DNA of 12,012 nt, taken from positions 1 to 12,012 of the forward strand of contig JAWXTS010000054.1 in assembly GCA_044433305.1 (NCBI GenBank). The letters run 5' to 3'. Numbering within the stretch: position 1 is the stretch's first letter; each line of letters opens with the position of its first letter. The notes under the pieces were generated by a model. It was not told where the DNA came from, made no database searches, and saw only the letters and a list, made by a program, of their open reading frames with translations. This stretch comes from JAWXTS01 sp044433305 (lineage in GTDB: Bacteria > Bacteroidota > Bacteroidia > Bacteroidales > Rikenellaceae). Shown here in pieces: positions 6,730-12,012 of the stretch. The position numbers were made by a program, and so were the translations under genes.

Positions 6730-7950
6730 ATGAAAAAAAGTTTATCGTTCTTTTTTGCCAGACGCTACTTATTTAGTCGTAAGTCGCACTCGGTGATAAA
6801 TATAATATCGATAGTAAGTGCTATCTCCATATCTGTTCCGGTTATGGCGATGGTTATACTATTGTCTATATTTAACGGGCTGGAGGGAATGATAAATTCT
6901 ATGTACAATATCTTTGACCCCGATATAGAAATTACGGCTGCACAGGGAAAGGTCTTTGATCAAGGCTCTTTGTTCGATAAGATTCAGCTTGTTGATGGGG
7001 TCGAGAACCTATCTTTTATGCTAGAGGAGAATGTGCTTCTAGAGTATAATGATAGGCAGATTGTGGGTGTCATGCGCGGTGTTGACCAAGATTACAACAA
7101 GGTAGTCGGCATGGACACGATAATCGTTGGTGGGGAATATAAACCTCTATTTGGAGATATGCCTCAAGCTACGGTCGGACGAGGCATGGCCTATTCTTTG
7201 GGCATTAATGTTAACCTACCAAAACCACTTATGGTCTACACGGTTGGGCGTGGAGAGTTCAGCCCTCTGTTTGCCATGCAGAACTATGTGCGCGATAGAA
7301 TCTTTGTTGGGGGAGTTTTTGCTCTGGAAGCTGAGGCCGACAGCAAGTATGTTTTTGTGCCCATAGATTTTGCTCAGAAGCTGCTTAGTCACGATAATAA
7401 AGCCACATCTATTTCCATAGCTTTGGAGTCGGGAGCTAATGAAAACAGGGTAAAGAAAGAGCTTATGGAGGCTTTGGGTGAGGACTTTGTTGTCGAAACC
7501 CGCCTAGAGCAAAACAGCGAGTTTTATAAGATTATGAAGTACGAGAAATGGGGTATATATTTCATAATTCTTTTGGTGTTGGTTATAGCCTCTTTCTCTC
7601 TTGTAGGCTCATTGACGATGCTTATCATAGAGAAGCGAACACAGCTATCTACGCTTTATGCCATGGGTGCTGATATAGGTTTTGTGAGGGGTGTGTTTAT
7701 TCGTGAGGGGCTTTTGGTCTATCTCTCGGGTGCTATACTTGGACTTATATTTGGAGTCTTGTTTTGCTTTGCCCAGCAGCACTGGGGCTTTATTGCCATA
7801 TCGGCTCCTACCTTAATCATCAACTCCTATCCTGTGGAGCTACGTGTTGGTGATTTGATAGGTGTGTGTGCAAGTTTTACACTCTTGAGCTACTTGATGG
7901 CTCGAATGACTACATTATTAACTATTAAAGCAAGTGATTTCAGCAAATGA
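6730..7950 (+). CDS. LolC/LolE-type FtsX-like ABC transporter permease
   Basis: A 406-residue inner-membrane permease of the FtsX/MacB/LolE superfamily, in other bacteria part of the LolCDE machine that extracts lipoproteins from the inner membrane for transfer to LolA. The start is diagnostic: ARRYLFSRKSHSVINIISIV with helix 1 at about 21-47 and SIFNGLE at 46-52. A periplasmic domain follows (about 50-270, beginning DPDIEIT), then helices at about 276-300, 328-350 and 374-398, the usual 1+3 topology. The loop after helix 2 (EKRTQLSTLYAMGA) is the cytoplasmic coupling segment expected to contact the ATPase. No LolD-like ATPase gene is in the window, so the partner must be encoded elsewhere. 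The stop overlaps the next gene's start in an ATGA, suggesting coupled expression with the DUF4296 lipoprotein. Assignment to the Lol function rather than another FtsX-like exporter is likely but not proven. Confidence 0.88.
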   Translation: MKKSLSFFFARRYLFSRKSHSVINIISIVSAISISVPVMAMVILLSIFNGLEGMINSMYNIFDPDIEITAAQGKVFDQGSLFDKIQLVDGVENLSFMLEENVLLEYNDRQIVGVMRGVDQDYNKVVGMDTIIVGGEYKPLFGDMPQATVGRGMAYSLGINVNLPKPLMVYTVGRGEFSPLFAMQNYVRDRIFVGGVFALEAEADSKYVFVPIDFAQKLLSHDNKATSISIALESGANENRVKKELMEALGEDFVVETRLEQNSEFYKIMKYEKWGIYFIILLVLVIASFSLVGSLTMLIIEKRTQLSTLYAMGADIGFVRGVFIREGLLVYLSGAILGLIFGVLFCFAQQHWGFIAISAPTLIINSYPVELRVGDLIGVCASFTLLSYLMARMTTLLTIKASDFSK

Positions 7951-8828
7951 GAAAATTGTTTTTGATAATAATTGCTTTGGCAACAATGTTCTCGTGTTTT
8001 GGTCCTAGAAAGAAGATCATCACAACCGAGCACATGGAGATAATCACGGCGGAGATATTCGTTGCTAATGCCTATGGTAGCTTTGCCGAGTTGATGATGC
8101 AAGATAGCATCGATATGTATGAGCCAATATTTAATAAATATGGCTATACGGCAACCGATATGCTATATACTATTACCGAGCTTACAAAGCGTAAGAGTGT
8201 GCGTTATACGGATATTCTAGAGGGTGCAATTTTGCGCATAGAGAGGGTTCATGATAGCCTCGATCGTATTGTTAAGGCTCAGGATACAGTTGATATGTTG
8301 ATGGTAAAAACATATAGCACTAGGGTCTATGATTTGCCAGAGCTTGTTGTTGATAATATCAAAGATACTTCCAACTTGTCTATTAAAGTACCTGTGGAGC
8401 CTGGCAGTTATGAGTTGTCGTTTAGGTATTTTATTGATTCTGAAGATAAGAACTCACCCATATCATATAGATATGGCATAATAAATAAATCGGGCAGATA
8501 TAGGTCTATATCTACATATCACATGAAGAAATCGCTGAGCGAGAAACGAGACCTTACTATACCTAATGTGAGCGAGCAGGACTCCTTGCTCTATCTCCAG
8601 CTTGGCGTTTATCCTAAGACCATGACTGGTGAACCGCATATCAGGTTCGATTCTTTGACTTTGTATCACCTTCCTGTCTTGGAGTCTGTCAAAGATTCGT
8701 TTAGAGATAGATGGTTCCCTAACGAGCTTTTACCTTATATCAATGAGTCAAATAAGAAAGATAGCCGCGCAGTGGGTCCTTACCTCAAATGGGCTGCTTC
8801 CGCGAGCGATAGTCTGCATAAACAATAG
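7947..8828 (+). CDS. DUF4296-type lipoprotein
   Basis: A 293-residue predicted lipoprotein of unknown function. The N-terminus MRKLFLIIIALATMFSC is a short signal peptide with Cys17 as the probable lipidated residue. Residues about 25-100 resemble the DUF4296 family of Bacteroidetes: a helical start (MEIITAEIFVANAY), then YEPIFNKYGYTATDMLYTITELTKR, corresponding to the family's 'ifkKYgit..qf..sl.yY', and a helix continuing to about 115 (RIERVHDSLDRIVK). About 170 more residues form a strand-rich C-terminal region (for example VPVEPGSYELSFRYFI, HIRFDSLTLYHLP), possibly a second beta-sandwich domain. It overlaps the permease by 4 bases and the amidohydrolase by 86 bases. Family assignment rests on motif recall and is moderately sure; the role is unknown, with an envelope location inferred. 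Confidence 0.75.
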   Translation: MRKLFLIIIALATMFSCFGPRKKIITTEHMEIITAEIFVANAYGSFAELMMQDSIDMYEPIFNKYGYTATDMLYTITELTKRKSVRYTDILEGAILRIERVHDSLDRIVKAQDTVDMLMVKTYSTRVYDLPELVVDNIKDTSNLSIKVPVEPGSYELSFRYFIDSEDKNSPISYRYGIINKSGRYRSISTYHMKKSLSEKRDLTIPNVSEQDSLLYLQLGVYPKTMTGEPHIRFDSLTLYHLPVLESVKDSFRDRWFPNELLPYINESNKKDSRAVGPYLKWAASASDSLHKQ

Positions 8829-9897
8829 CGGGGTAATCGAAGATATTGTCTGTTGCGATAATATAGACAGGCAGAGTGGGGTAGAGTTCTACAATGGAAT
8901 ACTTATTCCAGATATGGTTAATGCTCACTCGCACTTGGAATTGTCGTACCTTCGAGGGGCGATTGCCTCGGGAGAAGGCTTTGCGGGTTTTGCTCAAGCT
9001 ATCGGCAGGGTACGTAATAACTTTGTCGAGGGTGAAAGGGAGCGTAGTGCCCTGTTTTGGGATGCCAAGATGTTTGCCGAGGGAGTTGGTGCTGTGGGTG
9101 ATATAAGTAATGGCACAAGCACTGTTGGTGTCAAGTCAAGCTCAAAGATTTATTATCACACCTTTGCTGAGCTTTTTGGCTTGTCTACGCAAGACCTTGG
9201 CCCTATAAGTGGTGCTGTGGCTGGTTTTAAGGCCGCTAATCTACCCGTTTCGACAACACCCCATTCAGTATACTCATTAAACAAGAAAGCCTTTAATTTG
9301 GCTGTAAATGCCAATGCTCAGAGCACGCTGTCTATACATTTTATGGAGAGTGATGCCGAGAGTGAGTTGTTTAGTCAAAGGGGTCACTTGTGGCAGTGGT
9401 ACTCGCGCAGTCAGATGAATGTTGATTTCCTTGATGAATTATCGCCCGTGGGTCGTATAATAAATAATATTCCTTCCTCGCGCAAGGTTCTACTTGTGCA
9501 CTGTTCAAAGATTACAGATTTAGATATAACGCGTCTAGTAGACCACTTTGGCGATAATCTTAGCTGTGTGGTGTGTCCTCGTTCAAATAAATATATCGAG
9601 GGTTCGACAGTTGATATAGAGGTGCTTAGGCGTAGTGGCTGCCGCATAGTGGTGGGCACAGATTCGCTAGCCTCGACAGATAACTTGTCGATGATAGATC
9701 AGATTAAAGAGTTTGAGGGGGTGCCGCTAGAAGAGCGTTTGGGTTGGATAACCATAAACGGTGCTCAGGCTTTGGGCCTAGAAAACAGACTAGGTGTGAT
9801 AGCCAAGGGTGCGCGTTCGGGCCTAGTGCTTGTTAGTGGTGTTGATTTTGAGAGTATGACCCTGCGCAAAGATGCCTTTGCGCAAAGAATCATATAG
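8743..9897 (+). CDS. Amidohydrolase-superfamily metal-dependent deaminase/hydrolase
   Basis: A 384-residue cytoplasmic enzyme of the amidohydrolase superfamily (TIM barrel with a small beta-sandwich), in the chlorohydrolase/nucleoside-deaminase branch. The metal and catalytic set is complete: HSH (H62, H64) in VNAHSHLELS, H174 in TTPHSVYS, H199 with E202 in SIHFMES, H253 in LVHCS, and D307 in VGTDSLAST. The HSHLELS...GF..F pattern and CPRSN (278-282) recall aminodeoxyfutalosine deaminases, but the substrate cannot be assigned: guanine, cytosine, SAH or another purine derivative remain possible. Residues 1-55 (IRKIAAQWVL..GVIEDI..FYNGILIPDMVN) form the usual N-terminal beta-sandwich and support the ATG at 8743, even though that places the start 86 bases inside the DUF4296 gene in the +1 frame. 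A C-terminal GVIAKGARSGLVLVSG completes the sandwich. The last codons contain a 9-bp inverted repeat. Confidence 0.88.
   Translation: MSQIRKIAAQWVLTSNGLLPRAIVCINNSGVIEDIVCCDNIDRQSGVEFYNGILIPDMVNAHSHLELSYLRGAIASGEGFAGFAQAIGRVRNNFVEGERERSALFWDAKMFAEGVGAVGDISNGTSTVGVKSSSKIYYHTFAELFGLSTQDLGPISGAVAGFKAANLPVSTTPHSVYSLNKKAFNLAVNANAQSTLSIHFMESDAESELFSQRGHLWQWYSRSQMNVDFLDELSPVGRIINNIPSSRKVLLVHCSKITDLDITRLVDHFGDNLSCVVCPRSNKYIEGSTVDIEVLRRSGCRIVVGTDSLASTDNLSMIDQIKEFEGVPLEERLGWITINGAQALGLENRLGVIAKGARSGLVLVSGVDFESMTLRKDAFAQRII
9863..9884. repeat. Perfect 9-bp inverted repeat at the convergent gene end
   Basis: TGCGCAAAG (9863-9871) and CTTTGCGCA (9876-9884) are exact reverse complements around a 4-base loop, ATGC. 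The octamer GCGCAAAG also recurs directly at 9864-9871 and 9880-9887. The hairpin lies within the last codons of the amidohydrolase (residues about 374-381), 11 bases before its stop, between two converging genes. No T-tract follows on either strand, so it is not a classic intrinsic terminator, though it could stall or protect RNA ends. Confidence 0.7.
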
Positions 9898-9911
9898 ATT
9901 GTACCTTTACT

Positions 9912-10220
9912 TTAAGATACTATATTTGGAATATCCATGTTCAGTGGCATGGCATTCTGATTCGTGCCTATTGGGCGCACGTTAGTTTCATACTTAGCTA
10001 TATTGTCTTGTAGAGACATTAGCAGGCTTTTAGCATTCTCAGGGGTCATGATAATGCGGCTGCGAACCTCTATCTTATCTATCCCCGGAAGCATACTTGC
10101 AAAGTCAATCACAAATTCGCTTGTTGAGTGAGATGTTATAGCCATGTTAGAGTAAGTGCCTTGAGCCGTTTCGCTATCTATGCTAACATTAAGTTCTGGG
10201 TGCAATTTCTCGTTTGCCAT
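9912..10220 (-). CDS. DUF3467 family protein
   Basis: A 102-residue soluble protein of the DUF3467 family, found in Bacteroidetes and a few other phyla, with no established function. The conserved block covers about residues 15-77: DSETAQGTYSNMAITSHSTSEFVIDFASMLPGI, matching the family's 'eTAqGvYsNla.i.hSpsEFvlDFa...Pg', followed by VRSRIIMTPENAKSLLMSLQDNIAKYE ('v.sRIilsP.haKrll.aL.eNi..YE'). No signal peptide or membrane segment is present, so it should be cytoplasmic. The C-terminal about 20 residues are Asn/Pro/Met-rich and probably flexible. The ATG at 10218-10220 fits the family start. It is downstream of uvrC on the same strand but has its own strong-looking promoter, so it can be transcribed alone. 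It converges with the amidohydrolase, leaving 14 bases between the stops. From memory, homologues in Bacteroides lie near rpoBC; here the neighbour is uvrC. Confidence 0.88.
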   Translation of the reverse strand: MANEKLHPELNVSIDSETAQGTYSNMAITSHSTSEFVIDFASMLPGIDKIEVRSRIIMTPENAKSLLMSLQDNIAKYETNVRPIGTNQNAMPLNMDIPNIVS

Positions 10221-10253
10221 AGTGTTGCTTTTAATTTAGGACTATTGTTGTTA

Positions 10254-10284
10254 CAAAGTTAAATTTTTTACAATGTAATGCAAA
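10254..10284 (-). promoter_or_regulatory. Bacteroidetes-type sigma-ABfr promoter for the DUF3467 gene
   Basis: On the minus strand, TTTG (10284 down to 10281) is followed after exactly 19 bases by TAACTTTG (10261 down to 10254). This equals the Bacteroidetes primary-sigma consensus, TTTG at -33 and TAnnTTTG at -7, in every fixed position and with a standard spacer. Transcription should begin a few bases downstream, giving a leader of about 25-30 bases before the ATG at 10220. No Shine-Dalgarno sequence is visible in that A/T-rich leader, as expected for this phylum. Confidence 0.8.
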
Positions 10285-10292
10285 TATTTTAA

Positions 10293-10307
10293 TTAATAAG
10301 TTATTAA
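10293..10307. repeat. 15-bp perfect dyad upstream of the DUF3467 promoter
   Basis: TTAATAA (10293-10299), a central G, then TTATTAA (10301-10307) form a perfect palindrome 8 bases upstream of the minus-strand -33 box. A second short dyad, ACGATTCGT (10317-10325), follows further upstream. Position and symmetry would suit an activator or repressor site, but in such AT-rich DNA (the 10221-10366 gap) chance symmetry is possible. The gap also holds an AT-only palindrome, 10330-10342, followed on the minus strand by a short T run: a poor terminator candidate for uvrC. Confidence 0.35.
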
Positions 10308-10366
10308 CATTTTGATACGATTCGTGAAAAAATATAATATTTGGTCTAAATTTTTACTTTCTCGGC

Positions 10367-12012
10367 CTATATGCGGTTATAAAATTCGAGTATGGAGTTT
10401 GTTTTGGCCAGCCCAACGACTCTTTTGAGCTGCTCGGGAGTAGCCTGCTTAACTCCCTGAACAGAACCAAATTCCTTGAGTAGTTTCTCTATGCTCTTGG
10501 CTCCAAGGCCAGATATGGACTCAAGCTCGCTCTTTATAAAGTTGGCTGAGCGTTTGTTTCTGTGGAAGGTTATGCCAAAGCGGTGGGCCTCGTTACGTAT
10601 GTGCATAAGTACTTTTAGGGCGGGGCTGTTGCGGTCGATGAAGTAGGCCGTAGGGTCGTTAGGGAAGTATACTTCCTCTATCCTCTTGGCCAAGCCTATG
10701 ACCTGCACCTTATCAAATATCTCTAGTTTCTTGAGGGCATCCATAGCCATGGATAGCTGTCCCTTGCCTCCATCCACAACTATCAAATCGGGTAGGGGTT
10801 GGTTCTCCTGTTTGAGTCGTGTATAGCGGCGAGTGATAATCTCGTGCATAGATGCAAAGTCGTCGGCTCCAACCACCGTTTTGATGTTGTAGTGGCGGTA
10901 TTCTTTGCGTGAGGGCTTGCCATCGCGAAAGACCACGCACGCAGCAACAGCATTGGTGCCTTGTAGGTTAGAGTTGTCAAAGCACTCCATGTGGTGAGGA
11001 GGAGTATCTAGGCATAGCTCCTTTTGTAGCGATGCCATGATACGCTCGCTGTGTCGCTGAGGGTCCTTGACCTCCAGCTGCTTTAGCTTCTCTAGGCGAA
11101 ACAGTCGGCAGTTCTTCTCTGATAGTTCGAGCAGTTGGGCCTTGTCGCCACGCGAGGGAACGGTGAATTTTATGCTCTGCTTGAATAGCTCTTTGTCGGG
11201 CATAAAGGGTACTACCACCTCCCTCTCTAGCTCTACATCCATCTGCTCACAGATGCGCGCAATGGCAAAGGCGAGGGCCTCGCTCTGGGTGTTCTCAACA
11301 CCAAGAACTACCTCGACCGTGAGAGAAGATATGATGGCTCCCTTCTTGATATGCAGATAGTTGCAGTAGGCCATGCCTGTTTCGTCAAACAGCAGCGAGA
11401 ATACATCCAAGCTCATAAAGCTGTTGGATACGATGATGGACTTCTGCTGGAAGTTGCGCAGCACCTCTATGCGCTTGTGGTAGTGTTCGGCGGTCTCAAA
11501 CTGCAACTTTTCGGCTGCCTGAGTCATCATCTGCTCTAGATAGGAGGTGGTTACAGAGAAGTCGCCTTTGAGAGTTTGCACAACCATGTCCATGCTCTGC
11601 TTGTACTCTTGCTGGCTCTGAAGCCCTATGCAAGGGGCCTTGCAGTTGCCTATATGATATTGTAGGCAGGGGGCATAGCGTCCTTGGGCTATAAGCTTGG
11701 GGTCGAGATTCAGCGAGCAGGTTCGTAGTTGGTATATGGAGTGCATGGTTTCGAGAACTATCTTCTGAGCAAAAACAGACGAGTAGGGGCCAAAGTGGCG
11801 ACTGCCATCCTTGAGTGGTCGTCGCGTTGACACAAGGCGTGGAAAATACTCGTTGCGTATCTCTATCCATGGGTAGGTCTTATCGTCCTTGAGCATGATG
11901 TTGTAGCGCGGACGCAAGTCCTTAATCATGTTGTTCTCAAGCAGCAGAGCGTCGGTTTCGCTCTCAACCACAGTGTGGTGTATGGATGCTATCTTGGACA
12001 CCATAACGCGCA
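10367..12012 (-). CDS. uvrC: Excinuclease ABC subunit C (UvrC), 5' end outside window
   Basis: The nuclease of UvrABC nucleotide excision repair, cutting the damaged strand on both sides of the lesion. Residue numbers count from the Met at 12004, which is internal: the frame stays open to the right edge (RVMVSKIASIHHTVV matches the mid GIY-YIG region), so roughly the first 55-60 residues lie outside. Visible parts in order: the end of the GIY-YIG nuclease domain (ETDALLLENNMIKDLRPRYN, 16-35); four cysteines C96, C113, C121, C125 (in APCLQYHIGNCKAPC), matching the set that binds a 4Fe-4S cluster in E. coli UvrC; a UVR helix pair contacting UvrB (about 155-188); the RNase H-like nuclease with expected catalytic D343 (CFDNSN), D411 (VVDGGKGQL) and H474 (EAHRFG); and a C-terminal helix-hairpin-helix region (497-540). 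It looks intact. Confidence 0.96.
   Translation of the reverse strand, partial: RVMVSKIASIHHTVVESETDALLLENNMIKDLRPRYNIMLKDDKTYPWIEIRNEYFPRLVSTRRPLKDGSRHFGPYSSVFAQKIVLETMHSIYQLRTCSLNLDPKLIAQGRYAPCLQYHIGNCKAPCIGLQSQQEYKQSMDMVVQTLKGDFSVTTSYLEQMMTQAAEKLQFETAEHYHKRIEVLRNFQQKSIIVSNSFMSLDVFSLLFDETGMAYCNYLHIKKGAIISSLTVEVVLGVENTQSEALAFAIARICEQMDVELEREVVVPFMPDKELFKQSIKFTVPSRGDKAQLLELSEKNCRLFRLEKLKQLEVKDPQRHSERIMASLQKELCLDTPPHHMECFDNSNLQGTNAVAACVVFRDGKPSRKEYRHYNIKTVVGADDFASMHEIITRRYTRLKQENQPLPDLIVVDGGKGQLSMAMDALKKLEIFDKVQVIGLAKRIEEVYFPNDPTAYFIDRNSPALKVLMHIRNEAHRFGITFHRNKRSANFIKSELESISGLGAKSIEKLLKEFGSVQGVKQATPEQLKRVVGLAKTNSILEFYNRI

Noticed and set aside
11496..11870. 124-codon minus-strand frame overlapping uvrC in another phase
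   Set aside because: uvrC motifs (iron-sulfur cysteines, UVR region) occupy this DNA; the alternative frame is low-complexity and unlike any protein I recognise.
12002..12004. ATG at 12004 as the start of UvrC
   Set aside because: Starting here would delete most of the GIY-YIG nuclease domain; upstream codons stay open and fit the family, so the real start is beyond the right edge.
1..12012. Mobile element, defence system, CRISPR, phage or toxin-antitoxin content
   Set aside because: No transposase, integrase, repeat array, nuclease-helicase pair or small two-gene toxin module is seen; gene content is core housekeeping and envelope genes.

Overview
The window reads as an ordinary stretch of chromosome from a member of the Bacteroidetes, most likely the order Bacteroidales. 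Four things point there: the domain families (Big_5 Ig-like lipoprotein, DUF4296 lipoprotein, PorT-like outer-membrane beta-barrel, DUF3467); a textbook Bacteroidetes promoter (TTTG, 19 nt, TAnnTTTG) on the minus strand near 10254-10284; AT-rich gene starts without clear Shine-Dalgarno sites; and signal peptides ending in the phylum-typical NAQ. A family or genus cannot be fixed from this sequence. I see no tRNA, rRNA, CRISPR array, insertion sequence or phage gene, and no gene-free gap longer than 146 bases.

Layout. Ten genes run rightward from 1 to 9897. The first four are tightly packed: the 3' part of a Wzx/MATE-like polysaccharide flippase (cut by the window's left edge), dut, a DNA polymerase III delta'-type clamp-loader subunit, and folK. 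An 85-base gap with a weak promoter candidate separates them from a second run: a large Ig-like lipoprotein, an outer-membrane beta-barrel protein that starts inside it, rbfA, a LolC/LolE-type FtsX-like permease, a DUF4296 lipoprotein, and an amidohydrolase that starts 86 bases inside the DUF4296 gene. Two genes then run leftward from the right side: uvrC (its 5' end lies beyond the window) and a small DUF3467 protein with its own near-perfect promoter. The two runs converge at 9897/9912.

How the genes fit together. The first run mixes nucleotide, folate and replication housekeeping (dUTP removal, clamp loading, pterin pyrophosphorylation) with export of a lipid-linked glycan. The second combines ribosome maturation (RbfA) with four envelope proteins: two predicted lipoproteins, one beta-barrel and one lipoprotein-release-type permease. 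The overlap between the Ig-like lipoprotein and the beta-barrel suggests coupled translation and possibly a physical partnership; that is inference. UvrC is the nucleotide-excision-repair nuclease.

I did not find a convincing undescribed system. The parts most worth a second look are the envelope cluster with its long gene overlaps, the promoter and dyad arrangement in front of the DUF3467 gene, and a perfect 9-bp inverted repeat at the convergent gene junction.
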